Shown piece after piece: positions 1-7,016 of a DNA stretch of 11,303 nucleotides. Each line of letters starts with the position of its first letter. Position 1 is the stretch's first letter. The notes below the pieces were generated by a model, which had not been told where the DNA came from, ran no database searches, and worked only from the letters and a program-made list of their open reading frames with translations. The position numbers were made by a program, and so were the translations under genes. The DNA is from Deltaproteobacteria bacterium UBA6967 (GTDB lineage: Bacteria; SAR324; NAC60-12): contig DJYX01000039.1 in the NCBI GenBank assembly GCA_002450295.1, forward strand, positions 6,523-17,825, in the 5' to 3' direction.

Positions 1-774
1 GTCGATATTGATGGACATCTCGTTGTGCCTTTTGTACCTATCGATGAATGGTATCCGTATCTCCCAAAGTATCTGTTCATTCCCTTCATGCTACTTGTCA
101 TCGTGGGTGGCGCGAATGCGGTCAACTTGACCGATGGGATGGACACCCTGGCTACTGTGCCATTGATGACCTGCACGCTCTTCGTAGGAGCCGTGGCCTA
201 TATTGGAGGAGACTTAGACTTTGCCACAAAGCTAAAAATTCCTCATCTTTCTCATGATATCAAGGAATTGGCTGTGCTTGCTGCTGCCATTATCAGCGCA
301 GGTTTTGCCTTTCTGAAGTACAACGCACCTCCAGCCCAAATCTATATGGGTGACCTCGGAGCTCTGGCGCTGGGAAGTGTTGTTTCAGCAATGTTCATCT
401 TTGTGAAAGCTGAGTTGTTCCTGCCAATTGTAGGAGGACTGTTTGTTTTCTCTGCTCTCTCAACAATCATTCAGCGAGTTTTTTTTCGAGCAATGTTGCG
501 TTTGCGGGGTCGGAATTTTGCGGAAACTTATCGCTTCTTTCTGAAATCTCCCTATCATCATCATCTGCAGCAACTTTGGACCTATCATCCGGAAGCTCCA
601 AAAGTGAAGTCAGTCTGGTTGATGATGTTGGAAAAACTTGGAGTGCGCTCTGTTCCAGAAGACAACAAGCTGCTCACTCCTCAAGAAGTCAATAGTCGAG
701 TGGTCTGGCATTTTCATTTGCGCTCGATCTGGCTTTTTGTGATCACTTTGATCCTCTATTTCAAGGTAAGATAA
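1..774 (+). CDS. mraY: Phospho-N-acetylmuramoyl-pentapeptide-transferase (MraY), 3' part
   Basis: This enzyme transfers phospho-MurNAc-pentapeptide from UDP to undecaprenyl phosphate, making lipid I at the inner face of the cytoplasmic membrane. The frame is open from base 1, so the 5' end, including the family's first Asp-Asp motif, lies outside the window; GTG at 25 is an internal valine. Visible family marks are NAVNLTDGMD (about 115-144), YMGDLGALALG with the conserved Asp at codon 352-354, and the triple-His motif in SPYHHH at 556-564. Several hydrophobic membrane segments are evident, and the gene ends in a final transmembrane stretch. The segment between HHH and the last membrane helix is about 30 residues longer than I recall for E. 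coli MraY. Variants from the common forms include GMDTLA for GLDGLA. The TAA stop overlaps the ATG of fabG (TAATG). Family assignment is firm; the paralogue WecA lacks this HHH context. Confidence 0.93.
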   Translation, partial: VDIDGHLVVPFVPIDEWYPYLPKYLFIPFMLLVIVGGANAVNLTDGMDTLATVPLMTCTLFVGAVAYIGGDLDFATKLKIPHLSHDIKELAVLAAAIISAGFAFLKYNAPPAQIYMGDLGALALGSVVSAMFIFVKAELFLPIVGGLFVFSALSTIIQRVFFRAMLRLRGRNFAETYRFFLKSPYHHHLQQLWTYHPEAPKVKSVWLMMLEKLGVRSVPEDNKLLTPQEVNSRVVWHFHLRSIWLFVITLILYFKVR

Positions 775-1514
775 TGACGGATTTGACTGGCAAACGTGCG
801 CTGGTGACCGGTGCTGGACGCGGAATTGGGCGTGAAATCGCGCTGGAGTTGGTCCGGGGTGGAGCAAGTGTCGTCATCATCAACCGAAATCCAGAACGCG
901 GCTCCGCTGTTCTCACAGAAATCAAGGAAGCCAATGGGGAAGGCTGGAGTCTGCTAGGGGATGTTGCGGATCGAGAAACTGCTGACAATTTAGCTGAAGA
1001 GGCTCTGAAACTTACAGGAGGAATCGATATCCTAGTGAACAATGCTGGTATCACCAAGGACAACCTCTTTATGCGGATGAAGCCAGAAGAGTGGGAGCAG
1101 GTACTGGGAGTCAATTTGAATGGTGTCTACTACATCACCCGTAGTCTCATCCGTCACATGGTCAAGCAGCGCTTTGGTCGCATCGTCAATATTGGCTCAG
1201 TGGTTGGTTCCACAGGTAATCCGGGTCAGGTAAACTACAGCACAACCAAGGCTGGATTGATCGGTTTTACAAAGTCATTGGCCAAGGAGCTTGGAGGGCG
1301 CAACATCACAGTCAATACCATCTCTCCAGGATTCATTGAAACAGACATGACGGAGGAGTTGAACGAAAAACAAAAGGAAGCCATCCTCAGTCAGGTGCCT
1401 CTTGGGCGGATGGGAAGTGCTCAGGAAGTCGCTTGGGCGGTACGGTTTTTGGTGTCTGATCAAGCGGCCTACATCACAGGCAGCACACTGCATGTGAATG
1501 GTGGACTCTACTAG
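774..1514 (+). CDS. fabG: 3-oxoacyl-[acyl-carrier-protein] reductase FabG
   Basis: A cytosolic short-chain dehydrogenase/reductase that uses NADPH to reduce 3-oxoacyl-ACP, the first reductive step of each fatty acid elongation cycle. At 246 residues it has the usual length. The Rossmann dinucleotide motif TGAGRGIG is at residues 12-19, Asp-Val at 63-64, NNAG at 89-92, the structural Asn at 114, catalytic Ser142, and the YxxxK pair Tyr155/Lys159 in YSTTKAG. The C-terminal ITGSTLHVNGG is typical of FabG. The start ATG shares bases with the mraY stop, and an AAGG at 763-766 gives a Shine-Dalgarno with normal spacing. An acetoacetyl-CoA reductase (PhaB) would look similar, but the acpP and fabF neighbours favour FabG. 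Co-transcription with mraY is inferred from the overlap. Confidence 0.95.
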   Translation: MTDLTGKRALVTGAGRGIGREIALELVRGGASVVIINRNPERGSAVLTEIKEANGEGWSLLGDVADRETADNLAEEALKLTGGIDILVNNAGITKDNLFMRMKPEEWEQVLGVNLNGVYYITRSLIRHMVKQRFGRIVNIGSVVGSTGNPGQVNYSTTKAGLIGFTKSLAKELGGRNITVNTISPGFIETDMTEELNEKQKEAILSQVPLGRMGSAQEVAWAVRFLVSDQAAYITGSTLHVNGGLY

Positions 1515-1523
1515 GACGTCCGC

Positions 1524-1560
1524 AAAAAAATTGACATTTAAGCTGAATTTGAGGAAACAA
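1524..1560 (+). promoter_or_regulatory. Possible acpP promoter (weak)
   Basis: The 150-base gap between fabG and acpP holds a run of seven A (1524-1530) directly followed by a perfect TTGACA (1531-1536). No good -10 hexamer lies 16-19 bases downstream; the best is AAACAA at 1555-1560, matching TATAAT at only two positions. A promoter giving extra acpP transcript would fit the high demand for ACP, but this is inference from the -35-like box alone. Confidence 0.25.
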
Positions 1561-1664
1561 ACTCGCACTGGTTGCGGGAATTCTCCGTGGCTAGCAGGAC
1601 CTCCCAAGCAGGAAATGCCTCTGGTCGCCTAATCTTTGGTTTTACACTGGAAAAGGATCACAAC

Positions 1665-1901
1665 ATGGATGAAATCGTATCAAAGGTCACGAAGATCATC
1701 AGCGAGCAACTTGGCAAAGATGAGTCTGAGATCAATTTAGAATCCCACTTCATTGACGACCTAGACGCAGACTCACTGGACACCGTTGAACTGGTCATGG
1801 CGCTGGAAGAAGAATTCGGCATCGATATCCCGGATGATGCCTCCGAAAAAATCACTACCGTCCAGTCAGCTGTTGACTTCATCCGATCCGCTACTGGCTG
1901 A
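1665..1901 (+). CDS. acpP: Acyl carrier protein
   Basis: A small acidic four-helix carrier that holds growing acyl chains on a 4'-phosphopantetheine arm during type II fatty acid synthesis. The protein has 78 residues, the normal length. The modification site is Ser37 in DADSLD, with the following acidic recognition helix ([12 protein letters not shown], 41-52) that docks partner enzymes; [14 protein letters not shown] follows as expected. The frame stays open upstream to an ATG at 1572, but ATG 1665 is chosen because it gives the canonical N-terminus and has an AAGGA Shine-Dalgarno at 1653-1657, seven bases away. It sits between fabG and fabF in the common fab order. It is almost certainly the housekeeping ACP rather than a polyketide carrier. 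Confidence 0.96.
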   Translation: MDEIVSKVTKIISEQLGKDESEINLESHFIDDLDADSLDTVELVMALEEEFGIDIPDDASEKITTVQSAVDFIRSATG

Positions 1902-1931
1902 TCCCCTCTCCCTTTCTCCTATCACACTCTC

Positions 1932-3170
1932 ATGAGCGATCGTCGTCGAATCGTCGTGACCGGTCTTGGTTGCGTCAGTCCACTTGGAAACAGCGTGGCA
2001 GAAGCTTGGAGTGCCTGTTCCTCTGGAAAGTCAGGCATTGGTCCAATCACACATTTTGATGCTTCGGAGTTCCGAACTCAAATTGCTGGAGAGGTACGCA
2101 ACTACCAAGTTCCTGACATTGTCTCTCCCAAGGAAGCTCGTAAGATGGAGCTCTTCATTCGCTATGCAGTTGGTGCTGCAGCGGAGGCTCTCCAAGACGC
2201 TAACTTGGAGATCACCGAAGAACTGGAAGAGGAAACTGGTGTCTCAATGGGAGTGGGAATCGGGGGATTGGGCAATATCGAGCGGCATACGCTGCTGGTG
2301 GAAGAGGGAGGACCAAAACGGATTTCTCCCTTCTTCATCCCAATGACTCTTGTTAACCTGGCTCCGGGTCAGGTCTCCATGGTTTTCAAGGCTCGCAACT
2401 ATAACGCTTGTTCAGTTTCGGCCTGTACCTCCTCCAATCATGCGATTGGTACTGCAGCGCGCATCATTGAACGTGGAGATGCGAAAATCATGTTGGCAGG
2501 AGGCAGTGAATCAGCTGTGACTCCCCTGGGGGTCGGAGGTTTTGCGGCGATGAGAGCACTCAGCACACGCAATGATGACCCAGAACGGGCGAGTCGTCCT
2601 TACGATCAAGATCGAGATGGCTTTGTTCTTTCGGAGGGAGGAGCAATGCTGATTCTCGAAGATTATGAATTTGCCAAAGCCAGAGGAGCCCGGATCTACT
2701 GTGAAATCATCGGGTATGGGGTCAGTTCGGATGCCCATCACATCACTGCGCCTTCCATGGAAGGTCCAGCTCGAGCGATGAAACTAGCTCTCAAGGATGC
2801 CAAGCTGAACTCGAAGGATCTTGACTACGTCAACGCTCATGGCACCTCGACTCCCGCAGGAGATCTTAACGAATTGCGAGCGCTTAAGCTGGCGCTTGGA
2901 GAAGACACAGCAAAGCATATTTCCATCAGTTCCACGAAGTCCATGACTGGGCATCTCCTGGGAGCTGCGGCGGCAATCGAGGCAGTGTTCTCTATCAAAG
3001 CCATGGAACAAGGCCTTGTACCTCCTACGATCAATGTCGAAAATCTGGACCCGGAATGTGATCTAGACATCACCCCAAACGTGGCTCGTGAACGTCAGAT
3101 AACACACGTCATGTCGAACGCCTTTGGCTTCGGTGGGACGAATGCTTCGGTCATCTTCCGTAAAATCTAA
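1932..3170 (+). CDS. fabF: 3-oxoacyl-[acyl-carrier-protein] synthase II (FabF)
   Basis: The condensing enzyme (KAS II) that extends acyl-ACP with malonyl-ACP in fatty acid elongation. Its 412 residues match the family. The thiolase-fold active site is complete: nucleophile Cys165 in SACTSSNHAIG, His303 in NAHGTSTPAGD, Lys336 and His341 in STKSMTGHLLGA, plus the C-terminal glycine-rich NAFGFGGTNAS (396-406). The start follows the acpP stop by 30 bases. That spacer is 27 of 30 pyrimidines, contains no G and has no Shine-Dalgarno, so initiation probably depends on coupling to acpP translation or on another mechanism. FabB is the alternative, but length, motif spacing and the position after acpP point to FabF. 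Confidence 0.95.
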   Translation: MSDRRRIVVTGLGCVSPLGNSVAEAWSACSSGKSGIGPITHFDASEFRTQIAGEVRNYQVPDIVSPKEARKMELFIRYAVGAAAEALQDANLEITEELEEETGVSMGVGIGGLGNIERHTLLVEEGGPKRISPFFIPMTLVNLAPGQVSMVFKARNYNACSVSACTSSNHAIGTAARIIERGDAKIMLAGGSESAVTPLGVGGFAAMRALSTRNDDPERASRPYDQDRDGFVLSEGGAMLILEDYEFAKARGARIYCEIIGYGVSSDAHHITAPSMEGPARAMKLALKDAKLNSKDLDYVNAHGTSTPAGDLNELRALKLALGEDTAKHISISSTKSMTGHLLGAAAAIEAVFSIKAMEQGLVPPTINVENLDPECDLDITPNVARERQITHVMSNAFGFGGTNASVIFRKI

Positions 3171-3197
3171 CCCAATCCTTAGCTCATAGAGATCCAG

Positions 3198-3380
3198 ATG
3201 GAAGAATTCATCTTTCAATTGAAAAGTAATCGCTTCGTGCGCTACTCCGTACTCGGAGGGTTTATCTTGATTTCTTATGTGGTGACCAACGGAAGCATCC
3301 TCTCCACTGCTCTGGTTGGAGCCGGACTGCTGCTGGGAAGGATGAGCTACAACGATGCAGTAGATGATATCGACGTCTGA
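3198..3380 (+). CDS. Small hypothetical membrane protein (60 aa)
   Basis: An unrecognised 60-residue protein. A short polar, basic N-terminus (to about residue 15) is followed by hydrophobic residues 17-27 (SVLGGFILISY region) and 34-47 (STALVGAGLLLG region), interrupted by TNGS, and then an acidic tail ending DDIDV. This suggests one long or two short membrane-inserted segments. The ATG lies 27 bases after the fabF stop on the same strand, with only a weak purine stretch (AGAGA) upstream, so it may be the tail gene of the fab operon. Its last 34 bases overlap the end of the convergent DUF58 gene. Codon use and hydrophobic pattern look protein-like, but with no recognised family the call remains uncertain. 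Confidence 0.55.
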   Translation: MEEFIFQLKSNRFVRYSVLGGFILISYVVTNGSILSTALVGAGLLLGRMSYNDAVDDIDV

Positions 3381-4282
3381 AAGTTAGCTCTCTCGTCAGT
3401 TGTTTGCATCCAGTAGATGGGTCGGTTCAACTGGCGAAATTTCTCTTGAAGATCCTGCTGCCACGCTCTGAACTGTCTTTGAAATTCCTTTTCTCTTGAC
3501 TCACCCCAATCCAGGGTTAGGCGCGTTGCGCCCTGCTGAAAAAGGACCTCCCCCCGCCAGGGCATCTGTTGCTCTAAGTGATCTAAAAGACAAACTGGTC
3601 GTAATTCACAATGCCGAACCAGTCTCCGGCAAAGTTTCCACTCCTCTTCTCCAAATTGCTGAAAATCACTGAAGAGCCAGACTACGTTACCTGGACGCTG
3701 AACACGATTGAAGCGTTCCAGAAGCTTCAGTAGTGGTGACGGATCAACCGAAATAAACCCCTCTTCCTGCAATCCCAGCAACTCCTGTTGATAGGCTTCC
3801 ACCAGTTTGCCGAGCATCTGCAGCAGTGCTGGACGATGTTCCTTAGGCGCCACCTCATGGTGAGTTCTTGCCCCAGCAAACCAAAGCGCAACCCGGTCCT
3901 GATTTTTCAGAGCTCGCCAAGCAAGTTGTGCCGCTAGACAAGCAGCTAGCCGAACCTTGAGTTGTCCTTGAGTGGCAAAAAACATGGAGGGGGAACAGTC
4001 CAACAAAAGAAAGTTGGGTTGCTCGCGTTCTTCACGGAAGAGTTTGGTGTGCGGTCGACCAGTTCGTGCTGTGACCAGCCAGTCGATCAGGCGGACATCG
4101 TCTCCTGCCTGATAGAGTCGAACCTCGTCAAATTCCATCCCCCGTCCCTGAAAGCGGCTTCGATGGGAGCCAACCCTGGAACTTGATGGGAGAGTCCGTC
4201 GAGCTTGTAGAGGGCCAAGGGGGAATGCTCCGGGGAGGAGGTCCACCAAGGCCAGTTGCAGACCATCGGTGGGAGTGGGCAT
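3347..4282 (-). CDS. DUF58 domain protein with vWA-like fold
   Basis: A 311-residue DUF58 protein. The family hallmark GRGMEFDEVR (46-55), followed by YQAGDDVRLIDW (57-68), marks the start of the domain. The core continues into a vWA-like strand with a MIDAS-type DxSxS motif at Asp95, Ser97 and Ser99 (LLLDCSPSM), and a second strand ending SDF at 205-207. No membrane segment is seen, so it is probably cytosolic. DUF58 proteins are usually encoded beside MoxR-type AAA+ ATPases and vWA proteins and are thought to act in chaperone-like or metal-related assembly; no MoxR gene is in this window. It is the last gene of a three-gene minus-strand operon: ATG lies one base after the lipoprotein stop (TGACATG) with no Shine-Dalgarno, suggesting translational coupling. 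Its 3' end overlaps the convergent small ORF. Confidence 0.85.
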   Translation of the reverse strand: MPTPTDGLQLALVDLLPGAFPLGPLQARRTLPSSSRVGSHRSRFQGRGMEFDEVRLYQAGDDVRLIDWLVTARTGRPHTKLFREEREQPNFLLLDCSPSMFFATQGQLKVRLAACLAAQLAWRALKNQDRVALWFAGARTHHEVAPKEHRPALLQMLGKLVEAYQQELLGLQEEGFISVDPSPLLKLLERFNRVQRPGNVVWLFSDFQQFGEEEWKLCRRLVRHCELRPVCLLDHLEQQMPWRGEVLFQQGATRLTLDWGESREKEFQRQFRAWQQDLQEKFRQLNRPIYWMQTTDERANFQTSISSTASL

Positions 4283-4283
4283 G

Positions 4284-4694
4284 TCAGTTGGGAGGTGCCG
4301 GAATACAGACGAGCAAGCCTCGATCTACGCGATAGCTACCACAGTTCTCTGTGAAGGCCTGCGCAGCTCGTTCGGTTTCAATTTCAAAGGCGTGACCAAT
4401 CTTCATTTGATCGCGAACTTCCTGTGAGCTGGGTGAGCCCCACTGACTGGTTCGGCTCTGATGAAGCCGCTGCACGTTTAGCTGCTCCACTTTCCCAAGA
4501 GACTGGTTAGCCTCTTTCTGAATCTTGGCTTGGACGTTATCATCACAACGCATGGTTTCGCCATACGTCTCCTCCTGTAGGCAAGCCGGAGCCGAAACTT
4601 CCTGACGATAGGGCGGACTTGGTGGGGGGGATCCACTACAGGCCACCAGACTTGCCAACAGTGACAACATTGTGAACTGCCGCACTGGACTCAT
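4284..4694 (-). CDS. Predicted lipoprotein, function unknown
   Basis: A 136-residue protein of no recognised family. The N-terminus has a basic head (R5), a hydrophobic core (MLSLLASLVA) and a lipobox LVAC with Cys19 as the likely lipidated residue. Ser20 at +2 gives no inner-membrane retention signal under the enterobacterial rule, so an outer-membrane location is likely. A Pro/Ser linker (21-29) follows. Four further cysteines (38, 50, 118, 130) could form two periplasmic disulfides. The middle (about 54-80) is polar, Gln-rich and probably helical. The ATG overlaps the stop of the upstream exported-protein gene (ATGA at 4694-4691), and the stop lies one base from the DUF58 start, so the three genes are very likely one transcript. 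Confidence 0.75.
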   Translation of the reverse strand: MSPVRQFTMLSLLASLVACSGSPPPSPPYRQEVSAPACLQEETYGETMRCDDNVQAKIQKEANQSLGKVEQLNVQRLHQSRTSQWGSPSSQEVRDQMKIGHAFEIETERAAQAFTENCGSYRVDRGLLVCIPAPPN

Positions 4695-5113
4695 TGCCGT
4701 TCCCGAATGAGTTGTTGAACCATTAAGTTGGATTCACGAATGCGTCGGGCAGTATCGCGGTTGATCCGTGCGATGGGCGCTGGATTCACCTGTTTTTGCA
4801 GACTGGCCCCATAGTAGGGAGCGCTGCGTTCCTCTCCGACAATCGGGCCACTGAAACCGATATAACGTTGCCTGTGGCGGAATTTTTTACTGTATGTACG
4901 TCGGTACTCGAAAGGATCCTGGGTCAGCTGGTTGACCATCTCTCCACTGCGCTGCACTTCCTGTGGGCGGTACTCCGAAAGGGGATACTCTCCTCGTTCT
5001 CCGCGAATCACTTGCTGAATGAGGGAATTAGTTCTCCGAAGATGAAGCTCATCCTGAGCAAATACCGGCGCAGACAGGACCACGAGTAACGACACTAAGA
5101 TCGTGCGTCTCAT
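4691..5113 (-). CDS. Exported protein with repeated short motif, function unknown
   Basis: A 140-residue protein of no recognised family. It starts with a clear Sec signal peptide: MRRT, hydrophobic core to about residue 15, and a probable cleavage after VFA or VFAQ (residues 19-20). The mature chain is basic and rich in Arg and Gln. A short motif recurs three times with the pattern [S/T][N/G]x[L/M][I/V][Q/N]Q[L/V][I/T][R/Q]: residues 28-37, 56-65 and 128-137. A Tyr/Arg-rich stretch (68-85, including YRRTY and RHRQRY) lies between copies two and three. The start is supported by a GAGGA Shine-Dalgarno four bases upstream on the minus strand. It is the first gene of the operon with the lipoprotein and DUF58 genes. 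A periplasmic or envelope role is inferred from the signal only. Confidence 0.75.
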   Translation of the reverse strand: MRRTILVSLLVVLSAPVFAQDELHLRRTNSLIQQVIRGERGEYPLSEYRPQEVQRSGEMVNQLTQDPFEYRRTYSKKFRHRQRYIGFSGPIVGEERSAPYYGASLQKQVNPAPIARINRDTARRIRESNLMVQQLIRERQ

Positions 5114-5185
5114 ATAATCCTCGTCTCGCAGTATTTTCTCTATTACTCCGAATTGAGACTATCCTGCCCAGCAGGCGCTTGCAAT

Positions 5186-5199
5186 CCGGAATATTCTGG
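5186..5199. promoter_or_regulatory. Imperfect palindrome, possible operator
   Basis: CCGGAATATTCTGG is a 14-base palindrome with one mismatched pair (G5188 opposite T5197). It is flanked by GCAAT on the left and CAATGC on the right. It sits just upstream of the best minus-strand -35-like box and could bind a dimeric regulator of either divergent unit. No regulator family can be named from it. Confidence 0.35.
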
Positions 5200-5241
5200 C
5201 AATGCGGAGATTGAGCCAAGGAATGGTCAATCTCCCCAAAG

Positions 5242-5272
5242 TTGAGCCTTCTGAAAGAATGATGCCTAAAAT
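5242..5272 (+). promoter_or_regulatory. Possible aceB promoter (weak)
   Basis: TTGAGC (5242-5247) and TAAAAT (5267-5272) match the sigma-70 boxes at four and five positions of six, but the spacer is 19 bases, longer than ideal. If used, it would leave an untranslated leader of about 130 bases before aceB. It is the best pair seen in this stretch, but not a strong one. Confidence 0.25.
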
Positions 5273-5411
5273 TCAACTCTTCCCCTTTATCAACAAACTT
5301 TGGCTGGAATCTATTTCATTCATTGGTAGAGTGAGAAGTTTTCTGACTAGCAAGTTGCAAGGTGGTCTGGCCACTTGTCTCATTGAAGAACCTTGACCCC
5401 ATTGGAGAACC

Positions 5412-7001
5412 ATGCCTGATGGAATTCAGATCCAAGGCCCTATACATGAGGGTTTTGCCGAAGTCCTCTCGGAAGAGGCCCAAAAATTTATTGTTCAGTT
5501 GCATCGACAATTCAACGGACGTCGCCAGGAATTGCTGAAGCGTCGTGAAGAAGTACAGCAGGCGCTCTTCAATGGACAAAAACCCAGTTATTCGGAAGAG
5601 ACTCGATCCATTCGTGAAGGAGACTGGAGAGTCGCGCCACTACCAGACGACCTGCAAGATCGACGTTGCGAGATCACCGGTCCTGTCGAAGCCAAGATGA
5701 TGATCAATGCGATGAACTCTGGAGCCCGAGTTTTCATGGCAGACTTGGAAGATGCCAACAGCCCCAACTGGTTCAACCAGATCCAGGGACAGATCAATCT
5801 GCAGAGAGCGATTGACCGTACTCTGGAGTTCACCAATCCGGCTGGCAAGGAATACAAACTGAACGATGAAGTCTCTACCCTGATCGTACGTCCACGTGGA
5901 TGGCACCTTAATGAGAAGCACATCTTGATCGATGGTGAGATCGCATCAGGTTCACTAGTCGACTTCGGCTTATACTTCTTCCACAACCACGAGCGGGTCA
6001 AGAAGATCAATTCTGGAATCTATCTCTACCTGCCAAAGCTGGAGAATCATCAGGAAGCCAAGCTCTGGAACGATGTCTTCGTGATGGCTCAAGAGTACGT
6101 TGGCAAACCAATCGGTAGCATCAAGGCCACAATTCTGATTGAGCACATCCTCGCTCCCTTCGAAATCGAAGAGATGCTGTATGTGCTGAAAGATCACATG
6201 GCAGGCATGAACGCTGGACGCTGGGATTACATGTTCAGCTGCATCAAAAAATTCCGATCGGATCCAAACTTCCTCTGGCCAGATCGTATTCATGTGACCA
6301 TGACCGTGCCCTTCATGCGAGCCTATACAGAATCACTCGTCCGCGCCTGTCACAAGCGAGGAGCGCATGCTATCGGTGGGATGGCTGCCTTCATCCCAAG
6401 CCGACGGGATCCAGAAGTGAACAAGGTTGCTCTCGGCAAAGTGAGAGCGGACAAGGAGCGCGATGCCAATGACGGCTACGATGGTTCCTGGGTTGCGCAC
6501 CCTGATCTGGTACCCATCTGCAACGAAGTTTTCACAGAAAAGTTCGGACCCAACCGTGTGAACCAGAAGGACAATCTTCGAGAAGATGTGGTTCCCAATC
6601 CGGATGGTTTCGTCAACTTTGAGGTTCCTGGAGAGATCACCGAGGGTGGTTTGCGCAACAACATCAGCGTGGGTATTCAGTACGTTGAATCCTGGCTGAA
6701 CGGCATGGGCGCAGTGGCCATTTTCAATCTGATGGAAGACGCAGCTACCGCAGAAATCTCACGTTCTCAGATCTGGCAGTGGATTCGCCATCCAGATGGG
6801 AAATTGTCGGACGGTCGCAAGATCACGGTTGAGATGTACCGACAGTTCGCGGAGGAAGAGTTAGAAAAAATTCGGGCGGAGCGTGGGGAGAGCTTCAGTG
6901 AGGAGCGCTTTGCCAAGGCAGCCAAGACAATGGATGTATTGGCAACTGACCCAGAATTCCGTGAATTCCTGACGGTTCAAGCCTACGACCTGCTCGACTG
7001 A
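5412..7001 (+). CDS. aceB: Malate synthase A
   Basis: Condenses glyoxylate with acetyl-CoA to give malate, the second step of the glyoxylate bypass that lets cells grow on acetate or fatty acids. At 529 residues it fits the A-type enzyme (malate synthase G is much longer). Arg162 in VRPRGWHL should bind glyoxylate; Glu244 (ILIEHILA) and Asp272 (GRWDY) should bind Mg2+; Asp443 in MEDAATAEISRSQ is the expected catalytic base. The family signature at 260-275 is kept except for Met266 where Leu is usual (GMNAGRWDYMF). These roles come from family knowledge and alignment by eye. A GGAGA Shine-Dalgarno at 5404-5408 supports the start, although its spacing is short. The gene stands alone: no isocitrate lyase lies in the window. 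A strong hairpin follows the stop. Confidence 0.96.
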   Translation: MPDGIQIQGPIHEGFAEVLSEEAQKFIVQLHRQFNGRRQELLKRREEVQQALFNGQKPSYSEETRSIREGDWRVAPLPDDLQDRRCEITGPVEAKMMINAMNSGARVFMADLEDANSPNWFNQIQGQINLQRAIDRTLEFTNPAGKEYKLNDEVSTLIVRPRGWHLNEKHILIDGEIASGSLVDFGLYFFHNHERVKKINSGIYLYLPKLENHQEAKLWNDVFVMAQEYVGKPIGSIKATILIEHILAPFEIEEMLYVLKDHMAGMNAGRWDYMFSCIKKFRSDPNFLWPDRIHVTMTVPFMRAYTESLVRACHKRGAHAIGGMAAFIPSRRDPEVNKVALGKVRADKERDANDGYDGSWVAHPDLVPICNEVFTEKFGPNRVNQKDNLREDVVPNPDGFVNFEVPGEITEGGLRNNISVGIQYVESWLNGMGAVAIFNLMEDAATAEISRSQIWQWIRHPDGKLSDGRKITVEMYRQFAEEELEKIRAERGESFSEERFAKAAKTMDVLATDPEFREFLTVQAYDLLD

Positions 7002-7016
7002 TTCCTACCAGATCAC

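Larger units (their letters stand above)
5114..5411. promoter_or_regulatory. Divergent intergenic control region
   Basis: About 298 bases separate the start of the minus-strand operon from aceB. No credible gene is seen; a 64-codon plus-strand frame (5202-5396) lacks family features. A minus-strand promoter could be TTGCAA (5184-5179) with GATAGT (5163-5158), but the 15-base spacer is short. Two dyads lie close to it: CCTGC-CCA-GCAGG (5163-5175) and an imperfect 14-base palindrome (5186-5199). Assignment as a shared control region is inferred from position. Confidence 0.5.

Noticed and set aside
479..486. Run of eight T in mraY as a frameshift site
   Set aside because: The reading frame and family motifs continue normally on both sides, and no alternative frame of interest opens there.
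1593..1613. Direct repeat AGCAGGA twice, 14 bases apart, in the acpP leader
   Set aside because: Seven-base repeats at this distance are expected by chance, and no promoter or operator context supports them.
1572..1664. N-terminal extension of acpP to an upstream ATG
   Set aside because: The added 31 residues do not resemble ACP, while ATG 1665 has a good Shine-Dalgarno and gives the family length.
5202..5396. 64-codon plus-strand ORF in the aceB upstream region
   Set aside because: No ribosome-binding site or family feature, and it overlaps the dyads and possible promoters. It reads as a chance open frame.
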